A stretch of 10,133 bases of DNA from assembly GCA_051867915.1 (NCBI GenBank), contig JBJDZJ010000132.1, positions 1-10,133 of the forward strand. The letters are read 5' to 3'. The notes below the pieces were generated by a model. The model was not told the origin of the DNA and ran no database searches. It saw only the letters and a program-made list of their open reading frames with translations. Source of the DNA: CAKSQF01 sp051867915 (GTDB lineage Bacteria; Bacillota; Clostridia; Oscillospirales; CAG-272). The first letter of the stretch is position 1, and each line of letters opens with the position of its first letter. A program made the translations under genes and the position numbers. Positions 1 to 6,561 of this stretch are shown one piece after another.

Positions 1-300
1 GAGAACCCCCATCTCCTATGCGATCGGCGTTCCGCCTCCCATGACAGAGGTGAAGTCTCCTTCCCCCAATGAAGGATTTGTCCCCTCGGAGTCTTTGGCT
101 CGCTGTGGCTCCCTCTTTGAGGGAGGTTTTTTTCGTAGGATGACGGAAGGAGTCGATGCGTGGAGATGTCTCTTTCCCCCACGCTCGGATTTGTCCCCTC
201 GGAGTCTCCGGCTCGCTGTGGCTCCCTCTTTGAGGGAGTTTTTTTCGTAGGATGACGGAAGGAGTCCGAACACGGTGGAGTTCACTTTCCTTCAATATGG
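1..300. repeat. Tandem dispersed intergenic repeat array (left)
   Basis: Two near-identical ~80-bp blocks at 74-154 and 187-266 repeat with a 113-bp period. Each starts GGATTTGTCCCCTCGGAGTC, contains GGCTCGCTGTGGCTC, then the hairpin CTCCCTCTTTGAGGGAG followed by a run of T, and ends GTAGGATGACGGAAGGAGTC. Bases 50-73 and 267-290 resemble the linker of further, decayed units. The same family recurs at 9907-10133 in the opposite orientation. The CTCCCTC/GAGGGAG stem plus T-run looks like an intrinsic terminator on the plus strand, but here it is part of a repeat. Open frames crossing this region (16-285 minus, 41-250 plus) translate the repeat and are not believable genes. I see no gene in 1-412. 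Confidence 0.85.
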
Positions 301-356
301 AGCTTGCCTGTCACAGACGATATGTTTTTTCTTTTTTTTAAGTTTTTAAAAGGGGC

Positions 357-392
357 CCGGGGGATGCTTTTTTTCAAAAAAGCATCCCCCGG
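357..392 (-). terminator. Strong hairpin 3' of the histidine kinase; probable terminator
   Basis: A perfect 17-bp inverted repeat: CCGGGGGATGC plus six T pairs with six A plus GCATCCCCCGG, with a minimal loop, beginning 20 bp past the kinase stop codon. On the minus strand it is followed by GCCCCTTTT rather than a long T-run, so it is not a textbook rho-independent terminator. Its stability and its position between the last gene of the minus-strand operon and the repeat array make a termination or 3'-end protection role likely. The AT-only apex of the stem is unusual. The stretch 300-356 to its left is T/A-rich with no gene. Confidence 0.55.
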
Positions 393-412
393 AAAAACAA
401 TCCCTGCAAAAA

Positions 413-1393
413 CTATTCCACCTCAACATCGGTTCGTTCCAGGCCGATGATGACTTTGGTGCCGACGCCGACGGTGGAGGTGATCTCCAGCGTATGGGAC
501 AGCCGACCGAGAATGATTCTGCACAAATACAGCCCCAGTCCGGTGGATTTTTGCTCCAGTCTGCCGTTTCTGCCGGTGAATCCCTTCTGCCCGATTCTGG
601 GCAGATCCTCCGGAGCGATTCCGATGCCCGTATCCTCGATAATCAGATTTTGCCCCTCACTGCGGACGGTGACCTTACCCGAAGGGGCGTATTTCAGACT
701 GTTTTGCAGAATCTGACCGATGACGAAGGACAGCCATTTTTCATCGGTGAGAACGGTGAGAGAGGTAGGACGGAAGTCCAGCGACAGCTTTTTTCGGATA
801 AACTGCCCCGCATAAGAATGAATCACCGATCGGAGGATGCCGTCCAGATCACAGGGGCAGATGCGATAGTCGGTGAATTCGCTTTCCGTACGAAGATAGC
901 CCAGCGCCATTTCCACATACTGCTCGATTTCAAACAGTTCCCCTTCCGCCTCGGGGCAGACGATCTCTCCCGACTGCATGAGCAGGCGCATGGCGGCGAT
1001 GGGTGTTTTGATCTGGTGTGCCCAGACGGTGTGGAAGTCTTCCCGCTCCCGCTGTTTGGCGGTAAAGCGGTCGGATTGGGCGGTGATCTCCCGGCGCAGA
1101 CGCTCAATCACCTGAAAATCGTCCTCTTCACAAAGATCCCGGGGATTCGGCAGATGTTCCAAACCCAAAGGAAGATTTTCGGTGATTCTGACCATCAGCA
1201 GATGCCGGCTACGGAAACGGACAAAACCCACTATGGCGAGAATCAGCAGGAAAACCGTGCAAAGAATCCCGCCGTAGAGCAGTTCTGCGGCGGGAAGATC
1301 GGACAGCAGGGCGACGGCGGTGAAAATCAGGGCGCAGATCAGAACGGCAAGCAGTTGTACCCGAATTTTTTTCAGATAGGACAAAAACAACAT
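413..1393 (-). CDS. Intramembrane-sensing histidine kinase, BceS-like
   Basis: A 326-aa sensor kinase at the membrane, expected to autophosphorylate and pass phosphate to the adjacent response regulator. Two membrane helices (about residues 10-30 and 42-60) are joined by only about ten residues, so there is no extracellular sensor domain; this is the layout of the Bce/intramembrane-sensing class, which usually monitors a partner transporter or cell-wall antibiotic stress. Seen: H-box HQIKTP with phosphoacceptor H126, N-box QNSLKYAP with N231, G1 box EDTGIG at 253-258, G2 box GLGL at 285-288. I chose the ATG at 1393 because an AAAGGGG site lies 7 nt upstream and the protein then begins like family members. 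An in-frame ATG at 1498, 6 bp past the regulator stop and preceded by GAGG, would add 35 atypical residues. No bceAB-like genes adjoin it, so the ligand is unknown. Confidence 0.9.
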   Translation of the reverse strand: MLFLSYLKKIRVQLLAVLICALIFTAVALLSDLPAAELLYGGILCTVFLLILAIVGFVRFRSRHLLMVRITENLPLGLEHLPNPRDLCEEDDFQVIERLRREITAQSDRFTAKQREREDFHTVWAHQIKTPIAAMRLLMQSGEIVCPEAEGELFEIEQYVEMALGYLRTESEFTDYRICPCDLDGILRSVIHSYAGQFIRKKLSLDFRPTSLTVLTDEKWLSFVIGQILQNSLKYAPSGKVTVRSEGQNLIIEDTGIGIAPEDLPRIGQKGFTGRNGRLEQKSTGLGLYLCRIILGRLSHTLEITSTVGVGTKVIIGLERTDVEVE

Positions 1394-1467
1394 GAAAATG
1401 CCCCTTTCGGCGGTTCTTTTGAAAAATGCGGACGGAGTCCGATTGACGGTCGGGAGTGTGCAGACTG

Positions 1468-1491
1468 CAAAAGGATTTTCGGCTCCTTTTG
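1468..1491. other. Inverted repeat in the regulator-kinase gap
   Basis: CAAAAGGA (1468-1475) and TCCTTTTG (1484-1491) form an 8-bp perfect stem with an 8-nt loop between the response regulator stop and the preferred kinase start. If the kinase starts at 1393, this hairpin lies in a 111-nt intercistronic spacer, where it could tune the kinase-to-regulator ratio by pausing or processing. If the kinase starts at 1498, it is coding sequence. No T-run follows. Function is inferred only. Confidence 0.4.
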
Positions 1492-1504
1492 AATCCATCC
1501 TGCC

Positions 1505-2176
1505 TCAGATCAGATAGCCGACGCCCTTTTTGGTTTTGATGAAATCGGGCAGTCCCATGCTTTCCAGCTTCTTGCGCAGGCGTCCGATATTGACGGACAG
1601 GGTGTTCTCGTCCACAAAGCAGTCCGATTTCCAAAGGGCGGTCATGATGGCCTCCCGTGTGACCACCGATCCCCGATTCTCCATGAGGATTTTCAGAATG
1701 CGGAACTCGTTTTTGCTGAGCTCCACATCCCGATCTTTGTACCGGCAGGAGGAATCCGACGGATTCAGCATCAGTCCCCGATGTTCCATCAGCCCCAGAT
1801 GGGGAGCGAAATCGTATGCCCGACGGAGCATGGCCTGAACCTTGGCGGTAAGCACATCCAGGTCAAAGGGCTTTGCGATAAAATCGTCGGCTCCCATGTT
1901 CATCGCCATGACGATGTTCAGATTGTCGGATGCCGAGGACAGAAAGAGAATGGGAACTTTGGAGATTTTGCGGATCTCCTGACACCAGTGGTAGCCGTTG
2001 AAAAAGGGCAGGGAGATGTCCAGAATCACCAGATGCGGATCCGTTCGGACAAATTCGGCAGTGACCGCCGTAAAATCGGACGCCGTGACGGCTTCACAGC
2101 CCCAGGTGCGCAGATGTTTCTGAACTGTTCCCGCAATGACGGGATCGTCTTCGACGATAAAGATGCGAAAATCCAT
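1505..2176 (-). CDS. OmpR-family response regulator, BceR-like
   Basis: A 223-aa DNA-binding response regulator, partner of the downstream kinase. The receiver domain (1-120) has the acidic pair E9/D10, phosphoacceptor D53 in ILDISLP, S80 as the conserved hydroxyl residue and K102 in AKPFD. The C-terminal winged helix (about 130-223) has the recognition-helix segment DENTLSVNIGRLRKKL and the usual ending KGVGYLI. This recognition segment closely resembles regulators of bacitracin/lantibiotic-type resistance systems. The start at 2176 gives the normal family length and follows GAGAGG at 6-nt spacing; the frame stays open to 2323, but those residues look like untranslated leader. It lies 79 bp downstream of the CPCC gene and is probably co-transcribed with it. 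No convincing private promoter is seen in that gap. The target genes are not in the window. Confidence 0.93.
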   Translation of the reverse strand: MDFRIFIVEDDPVIAGTVQKHLRTWGCEAVTASDFTAVTAEFVRTDPHLVILDISLPFFNGYHWCQEIRKISKVPILFLSSASDNLNIVMAMNMGADDFIAKPFDLDVLTAKVQAMLRRAYDFAPHLGLMEHRGLMLNPSDSSCRYKDRDVELSKNEFRILKILMENRGSVVTREAIMTALWKSDCFVDENTLSVNIGRLRKKLESMGLPDFIKTKKGVGYLI

Positions 2177-2233
2177 GGGAAACCTCTCATGAACAATAAT
2201 GGACGGTGAATGTGATGGGCGGATATGACCCTT

Positions 2234-2254
2234 CGGCGGGGAAGCATCCCGCCG
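2234..2254. other. GC-rich hairpin after the CPCC gene
   Basis: CGGCGGG (2234-2240) and CCCGCCG (2248-2254) form a perfect 7-bp stem with a 7-nt loop, immediately after the CPCC gene stop on the minus strand. No T-run follows, so full termination is doubtful. It may mark partial termination or an RNA processing point between the proS-CPCC part and the two-component genes. Confidence 0.4.
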
Positions 2255-2255
2255 C

Positions 2256-2504
2256 TTAGTGCTTTGCCGACGGCTTTCGGACATAGGGAAGCATATCTTG
2301 AGTGCAAGCGCCGAAATCGGCAAAATTCTGCCGTGCCATTGTCAGGGAAATCCTGTTGGCATTGCCACGATTGTCGGGGTTGTCGGTAGCCAAGGGATCA
2401 TCCTCCCAATAGCAGACGGGGCAGATATCAAATCTGCCGCGGGCGGGCAGAGTGCGCCGCCCGCAGCAGGGACAGATATATTTGGCTTTTAGAAACCGGA
2501 ACAT
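2256..2504 (-). CDS. CPCC cysteine-rich small protein
   Basis: An 82-aa protein matching the cysteine-rich CPCC family of small bacterial proteins, whose biochemical function is unknown to me. The diagnostic parts are CPCC at 11-14, CPVCYWEDD at 28-36, DNPDNRGN and SLTMARQNFADFGAC (C67). The two CxxC-like groups look like a zinc-binding knuckle, which is an inference. Start choice: the ATG at 2504 has ACGGGGG about 7 nt upstream and yields the usual N-terminus leading directly into the CPCC motif. A second in-frame ATG at 2540 overlaps the proS stop (TGATG on the minus strand) and would add 12 residues, encoded through a hairpin. It sits directly downstream of proS in the same direction and is almost certainly co-transcribed with it. 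Confidence 0.85.
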   Translation of the reverse strand: MFRFLKAKYICPCCGRRTLPARGRFDICPVCYWEDDPLATDNPDNRGNANRISLTMARQNFADFGACTQDMLPYVRKPSAKH

Positions 2505-2519
2505 CAGAATCCCCCGTGA

Positions 2520-2538
2520 GCCTGCCAAACGGGCAGGC
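2520..2538. other. Intercistronic hairpin between proS and the CPCC gene
   Basis: GCCTGCC (2520-2526), loop AAACG, GGCAGGC (2532-2538). On the minus strand it begins at the proS stop codon and ends just before the ribosome site of the preferred CPCC start. With no T-run after it, it could attenuate expression of the small gene, protect the proS mRNA end, or simply be opened by ribosomes terminating on proS. Confidence 0.45.
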
Positions 2539-2539
2539 A

Positions 2540-4267
2540 TCAATCCTCGTATTCCTTCAGCATCTTCGCAACCAGAGCGGCAATCTCGGATGCGGCGGTT
2601 TCGATGGCGATGTCGGCCTTGTAGCTCTTGTCACGGGTGGCAACCTCCACAACACCTCTTCCGCAGGTCTTGGGGCTGACGACCACACGGACGGGAATGC
2701 CGAACAGGTCAGCGTCGGCGAACATGGAGCCGGGACGGATGTCACGGTTGTCGTACAGAACTTCCACGCCGGCATCCTGAAGATCGGTATACAGTTTGTC
2801 CGCAACAGAGTTGACCGTGGGATCGTCGGTGCGCAGATTGCAGACCTCTACCTGCCAGGGAGCGATGGTGATGGGCCAGATGGGTCCGTACTGGTCGTGG
2901 CTTTCCTGACAGATGGATGCCGCCAGTCTGCCGACGCCGATGCCGTAACAGCCCATGATGGGGTACTGTCTCTGACCGTCACGGTCCAGATAGGTCATGT
3001 TCATGGACTTGGTGTATTTGGTTCCCAGCTGGAAGATGTTGCCTACCTCGATGCCCTTGAAGAGCTTGATGGAATGTCTGCCGCAGACCGGGCAGATTCC
3101 GCCGGAGGTCGCCTTGGCTACATCCACGAAGACGGGATTTTCCACATCCCGGGTGATGTTGAAGTTCTTGAAGTGGGTGTCTTCCTTGTTGGCGCCGCAG
3201 ACCAGATTGGAGGTTCCGGACAGCGAACGGTCGTAGACCACCGTCGCCTTGGCAGACAGTCCCACAGGTCCGATGAAGCCGGGGACGATGCCGCATCCGC
3301 CGTCGATCTCGGTGGCGGGATGGATGTTTTCGCCCAGATAGTTGCGCAGTTTGGTTTCGTTGACCTCCAGATCACCCCGGATGAAGACGATCACATATTC
3401 GTCGGTTTCGTTCTTCTGGTATACCACTGCCTTGCACAGCTTTTTCGCCTTGACCGACAGCAGATTGCAGAGAGCCTCGATGGTCTTGACGCCGGGGGTG
3501 GAGACTTCGGCCAGTTCCTCGGGGTCGGCGGGGGCGCCGTTGTCCACGATGCACTCTGCCGCCTCCACATTGGCCTTGTAATCGCAGTCGGAGCAGATGG
3601 CAAGGGTGTCTTCGCCGATTTCGGTGAGGAGCATGAACTCATGGGACACCGATCCGCCCATCATACCCGAGTCGGATTTGACGGCTACCACATTTTTGGC
3701 GCCTGCCTTCTTGTAGATGCGCACATAGGCATCGTAGCAACGCCGGTAGTACTGCTCCAGATCCTCCATGGAGGTGTGGAAGGAGTAGGCGTCCTTCATG
3801 GTGAACTCACGGACGCGGATCAGTCCTCCTCTGGCACGGGGCTCGTCCCGGAATTTGGTCTGAATCTGATAGATCATGAAGGGAAAGTCGGTGTAGGATT
3901 TGGCGGTGTCACGGGCCAGCTGAACGGCTGCCTCCTCGTGGGTCATGCCCAGGACCATGGCATTGCCGTTGCGGTCGGTCAGTCTTGCCATCTCACTGCC
4001 GATGGAGGTATATCTGCCCGACTCCTCCCAGAGGGAAGCGGGCATGACCACGGGGAAGAGAACCTCCTGACCGTCGATCTTGTCCATTTCCCGACGGATG
4101 ATCTCTTCAATCTTACGGGTGATCCGCCGTCCGGGCATAAACAGGGAATAGCTTCCGTTGCTCACATATTTCATATAGCCGCCCCGGATCATCAGGGCAT
4201 GGCTGTCGATTACACAGTCCTTGGGGGCTTCCTTCAGCCTCTCTCCAAGCATTTTACTGACCAGCAT
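2540..4267 (-). CDS. proS: Prolyl-tRNA synthetase
   Basis: A 575-aa cytosolic enzyme that charges tRNA(Pro) with proline using ATP. It is a class II synthetase of the bacterial type with an inserted editing domain. Seen in order: motif 1 region around residues 46-85, MTHEEA at 108-113, motif 2 FRDEPRARGGLIRVREFTMK at 139-158 followed by DAYSF, an inserted editing domain at about 220-390 (including GPVGLSAKATVVYDRSLSG), motif 3 with GIGVGR at 442-447, and a C-terminal anticodon-binding domain from about 465 (YDNRDIRPGSMFADADLFG). The length fits the long bacterial form. The ATG at 4267 is chosen because AAAGGAG lies 9 nt upstream and a consensus promoter lies just beyond; the frame is open further upstream to 4387 but runs through the promoter. 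It heads the minus-strand gene string. The N-terminal segment departs from the most familiar ProRS wording, suggesting a divergent clade, but all catalytic motifs are intact. Confidence 0.97.
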   Translation of the reverse strand: MLVSKMLGERLKEAPKDCVIDSHALMIRGGYMKYVSNGSYSLFMPGRRITRKIEEIIRREMDKIDGQEVLFPVVMPASLWEESGRYTSIGSEMARLTDRNGNAMVLGMTHEEAAVQLARDTAKSYTDFPFMIYQIQTKFRDEPRARGGLIRVREFTMKDAYSFHTSMEDLEQYYRRCYDAYVRIYKKAGAKNVVAVKSDSGMMGGSVSHEFMLLTEIGEDTLAICSDCDYKANVEAAECIVDNGAPADPEELAEVSTPGVKTIEALCNLLSVKAKKLCKAVVYQKNETDEYVIVFIRGDLEVNETKLRNYLGENIHPATEIDGGCGIVPGFIGPVGLSAKATVVYDRSLSGTSNLVCGANKEDTHFKNFNITRDVENPVFVDVAKATSGGICPVCGRHSIKLFKGIEVGNIFQLGTKYTKSMNMTYLDRDGQRQYPIMGCYGIGVGRLAASICQESHDQYGPIWPITIAPWQVEVCNLRTDDPTVNSVADKLYTDLQDAGVEVLYDNRDIRPGSMFADADLFGIPVRVVVSPKTCGRGVVEVATRDKSYKADIAIETAASEIAALVAKMLKEYED

Positions 4268-4312
4268 TTTGATGTTCTCCTTTGTAATTGGATTTTCTTC
4301 ACAGATAAGCCA

Positions 4313-4341
4313 ATTGTACACCATTTCGGGGCATTTGTCAA
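4313..4341 (-). promoter_or_regulatory. Sigma-A promoter of proS
   Basis: On the minus strand, TTGACA (4336-4341), a 17-bp spacer, then TACAAT (4313-4318). Transcription should start near 4306, leaving a leader of about 39 nt before the proS ATG. The -35 box lies 2 bp from the left copy of the 20-bp direct repeat, so that repeat occupies the region immediately upstream of the promoter. Confidence 0.85.
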
Positions 4342-4343
4342 GG

Positions 4344-4363
4344 GGTTTTGACCATTTTGATGG
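4344..4363 (+). repeat. 20-bp direct repeat, left copy
   Basis: GGTTTTGACCATTTTGATGG here is identical to 6562-6581, in the same orientation. Similarity continues imperfectly for about 14 bp to the right (10 of 14 bases match). The two copies enclose the AT-rich HTH/glucosyltransferase module. The sequence has an internal TTTTGA-CCA-TTTTGA duplication. It may be an attachment-like or recombination site, or a copy of a dispersed repeat. Confidence 0.8.
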
Positions 4364-4383
4364 GATTTCGGAGGGGAGCGAAT

Positions 4384-4725
4384 TCAATTGTTATTGATGT
4401 TTCTGCCGTTTTTGCACAGCCTGTCTGCAAGCAGTTCGATCAGTTTCTGATCTTCTGCCGACAAGGAGGCTATCTTTTTGTTCAGCGCGGACATTTCCCA
4501 ATCGGCATGTATGCCGCAAAGAACATAGTCTGCACTGATCTTCAAAACAGAACAAAGCTTAACAAGATTTTCCGGACGGATGGCTTTTTTTCCAAGCTCC
4601 AGATTTGAAATCATCTGAATGGATACATCCATGAACTCGGCAAGCTGCTCTTGCGTCATTCCGAGTTCCTTTCTGCGTATATTAATTCTTATACCGATTT
4701 CCTGTAGCAGTTTCGCATCGCCCAT
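4384..4725 (-). CDS. Small Xre/Cro-family HTH transcriptional regulator
   Basis: A 113-aa DNA-binding protein. The N-terminal helix-turn-helix (about residues 7-68) reads IGIRINIRRKELGMTQEQLA, then MDVSIQMISNLELGKKAI and NLVKLCSVLKISADYVL, the classic lambda-repressor-like fold. A short C-terminal tail (75-113) is predicted helical (SAEDQKLIELLADRL) and could mediate dimerisation. Three consecutive ATG codons (4731, 4728, 4725) follow GGAGG; 4725 gives the best 8-nt spacing, 4728 is also possible. The gene is AT-richer than proS and is divergent from the glucosyltransferase gene, whose promoter lies in the shared intergenic region. It probably represses itself, that neighbour or both. No terminator separates it from the proS promoter, so its transcript may read into proS. 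Confidence 0.88.
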   Translation of the reverse strand: MGDAKLLQEIGIRINIRRKELGMTQEQLAEFMDVSIQMISNLELGKKAIRPENLVKLCSVLKISADYVLCGIHADWEMSALNKKIASLSAEDQKLIELLADRLCKNGRNINNN

Positions 4726-4759
4726 CATCATTTCCTCCATTATATCGCCTATTGGAGTA

Positions 4760-4788
4760 ATTATATCCTTTATAGATTCAAAAATTAA
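4760..4788 (-). promoter_or_regulatory. Possible promoter of the HTH regulator gene
   Basis: On the minus strand, TATAAT (4760-4765) with a weak TTAATT (4783-4788) at 17 bp. This gives a start near 4753 and a short leader carrying the GGAGG. A second TATAAT at 4739-4744 is too close to the ATG to be the main one unless the message is nearly leaderless. The -35 element is poor, so this call is tentative. Confidence 0.4.
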
Positions 4789-4790
4789 TA

Positions 4791-4840
4791 ATCTATGGGT
4801 TGACAAATTTAATCCATGGGTGTATAATGGGTGCATAGAT
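4791..4840. promoter_or_regulatory. Candidate operator: phased ATGGGT triplet and inverted repeat
   Basis: ATGGGT occurs at 4795-4800, 4816-4821 and 4827-4832, offsets of 21 and 11 bp, so all three lie on roughly the same face of the helix. They overlap the start of the -35 box, the spacer and the end of the -10 box of the plus-strand promoter. In addition, ATCTATG (4791-4797) and CATAGAT (4834-4840) form an inverted repeat framing exactly this promoter. A repressor bound here would block RNA polymerase. The divergent HTH protein is the natural candidate; that link is an inference. Confidence 0.5.
4800..4828 (+). promoter_or_regulatory. Consensus sigma-A promoter of the glucosyltransferase gene
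   Basis: TTGACA (4800-4805), a 17-bp spacer and TATAAT (4823-4828): perfect matches in both boxes. Expected start near 4835, with a ~69-nt leader to the ATG at 4904. So strong a promoter in front of a membrane enzyme suggests it is normally held down by a repressor, consistent with the overlapping repeats. Confidence 0.88.
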
Positions 4841-4903
4841 ACTCCATTGGAATAGGATGTCTAAATGCTTGATGCGTAAAAGAATGCGCAGCGGAGAAAT
4901 AAA

Positions 4904-6472
4904 ATGGGTCAACGATTTTTGAGTTTCTATCAAAACAGAATAAAACAGGAGTACAAGCTGGCGTTTGTTTCCGGGCTGATCGTTTCGCTTTTGATTCATC
5001 TTTATAAGATAACCAATACACTACCGAATCACGATTCGGTCTATAATTATTATTCAGATCAAAATATGCTTGGTTCGGGTCGTTGGGCTCTTTCATTGGC
5101 GTGCGGAATCAGTTCGTATTATGATCTGCCGTGGGTAAATGGGCTGTTGTCCTGCATCTTTATTGCGCTGACCGTTGTTGTAATCATTGCATTGTTTAAA
5201 ATCAGAAATCCTGTGCTTATCATTTTAACAGGAGCACTGCTTGCAGCTTCCCCTGCCACAACGGAAACTTTCTTTTTTCTCTTCACTGCAGACGGATATA
5301 TGATTGCCATGTTTCTGGCAGCGTTGGCGGTCTATCTTTCAAAAATTGATGAAAAGAGGCGGATATGCCTGTTTTTTAGCGGAGTTTGTATTTGTGTATC
5401 CTGCGGTATTTATCAGGCGTATGTTTCTTTTGCTTTGATTCTGGCGGTGTGCTATTTTATCAATGTCCTGCTTCAGAATCATTACAGTAAGAAGGATTGC
5501 TTGAAATGGGTTATAAAACAGGTTATCCTTTATGCGGCCTCATTGGCGGCATACTATGTTATTTGGAAAGGGTGCCTGTATTTCAGCGGTACCGTCGCAA
5601 ATCATTATCAGGGCATTTCGGAAGTTGGTAGGATTAGCGCCGACCTTTTCCTACATGGAGCGAAAAACGCTGTCAGCTCAACGCTTATATTCTTTCTGCA
5701 ATGGGATGTGCTTGAACACGGGTTCACACTGTATAGTATTCTAAATCTTATATTTCTCGCCGTTATGGCTGTCGGTTTGATCGTTTCCTGTGTGAAAAGT
5801 GGGATATTCAAGAGGAAGTGGGCCTTGATCCTTTTGATTCTTTGTCTGATTTCGATAGCACCGTTTGCATGTATGTGGCATTTTACCTCGCATTCCGTCG
5901 GGTATCGTCCAATGATGATCCAAAGCCTGACGCTGTTGTTTGTTTTGACAGCATTGCTCTATGAAAATTGGGCAAAGCCCGTTCTCAAAGAAACGGTTTG
6001 TCTTCTTCTTGTACTCATCACTCTGAATAATGCGATCATGGCTAATATCAGCTATTTTTATATGAATCAGTGCTATGAACGCACCTATGCTGAAGGACTT
6101 GAAATGATGATGAAAATACATGATTTTCAGGACGAGTATGATTTTGACAAGATTGCAGTGGTAGGAACGCGAATATACGAGGTTCAATATGAGCCAGTTG
6201 GTTCTGAAGACGGTAAGATGCAAATTCCGGGAAGGAGTTATATATTAATCGGAAAATTAGAAAAGAGTTTGTTATATGATGCAGAACATACCATGCGGTT
6301 TCTCAAAGCGACTTTTGGTTTGGATATGGAAAGCTTAGATAGATCGGAAAGAAACGAGCTGCTCCATACGGATAAAGTCCGGTCTATGGATTGCTGGCCC
6401 TCACGCGATTCTATGGCAGTAATAGATGATGTTCTTGTCATAAAACTGTCGGACGAGGAAGAATTCGGATAA
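4904..6472 (+). CDS. GtrII-like membrane glucosyltransferase
   Basis: A 522-aa polytopic membrane protein of the glucosyltransferase GtrII family (GT-C-like enzymes that transfer glucose from a lipid carrier to surface polymers; known members modify phage-receptor polysaccharides). About ten to eleven membrane helices span residues 17-382, followed by a soluble C-terminal domain of about 130 residues. The early loop after helix 1 has HDS at 43-45 and SGRWALSL at 58-65, positions where the family carries its conserved acidic and GRW residues; ASPATTETFFFLFTADGY at 115-132 is also typical. The ATG follows GGAG at 8-nt spacing. The gene is AT-rich relative to proS and to the ABC gene, suggesting transfer. 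No GtrA flippase or GtrB glucosyl carrier synthase lies nearby, so donor supply must come from elsewhere. The acceptor (teichoic acid, capsule or glycan) is unknown. Confidence 0.82.
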   Translation: MGQRFLSFYQNRIKQEYKLAFVSGLIVSLLIHLYKITNTLPNHDSVYNYYSDQNMLGSGRWALSLACGISSYYDLPWVNGLLSCIFIALTVVVIIALFKIRNPVLIILTGALLAASPATTETFFFLFTADGYMIAMFLAALAVYLSKIDEKRRICLFFSGVCICVSCGIYQAYVSFALILAVCYFINVLLQNHYSKKDCLKWVIKQVILYAASLAAYYVIWKGCLYFSGTVANHYQGISEVGRISADLFLHGAKNAVSSTLIFFLQWDVLEHGFTLYSILNLIFLAVMAVGLIVSCVKSGIFKRKWALILLILCLISIAPFACMWHFTSHSVGYRPMMIQSLTLLFVLTALLYENWAKPVLKETVCLLLVLITLNNAIMANISYFYMNQCYERTYAEGLEMMMKIHDFQDEYDFDKIAVVGTRIYEVQYEPVGSEDGKMQIPGRSYILIGKLEKSLLYDAEHTMRFLKATFGLDMESLDRSERNELLHTDKVRSMDCWPSRDSMAVIDDVLVIKLSDEEEFG

Positions 6473-6484
6473 GATCATTTTTGA

Positions 6485-6530
6485 TAGGCACAGATTGGCT
6501 TTCCGCCGCTCTGTGCCTACTGTTTGTTTC
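6485..6530 (+). terminator. Intrinsic terminator after the glucosyltransferase gene
   Basis: TAGGCACAGA (6485-6494) pairs perfectly with TCTGTGCCTA (6510-6519), then CTGTTTGTTTC. It begins 12 bp after the stop codon. The 10-bp stem, 15-nt loop and moderate T-tract fit a rho-independent terminator closing the module's transcript. Confidence 0.7.
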
Positions 6531-6561
6531 GGTTAATGTCCCGATTGGGGTGTATCCTGTC

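Noticed and set aside
74..266. CRISPR array
   Set aside because: Units are ~80 bp conserved blocks with 113-bp period and similar linkers, not short repeats with unique spacers; no cas genes.
16..285. 89-aa minus-strand and 69-aa plus-strand open frames at the left end
   Set aside because: They run through the tandem repeat units, translate repeat sequence on both strands and have no believable ribosome site or family resemblance.
494..1492. 332-aa plus-strand open frame opposite the kinase
   Set aside because: Shadow of the histidine kinase; the minus-strand frame has all kinase boxes, while this one has no recognisable domain.
2516..4351. 611-aa plus-strand open frame opposite proS
   Set aside because: Antisense shadow produced by codon bias of proS; proS motifs and promoter are unambiguous on the other strand.
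4823..4828. Extended -10 at the glucosyltransferase promoter
   Set aside because: TG lies immediately next to TATAAT without the intervening base, so it is not a true TGn extension; the promoter stands on its -35 and -10 boxes.
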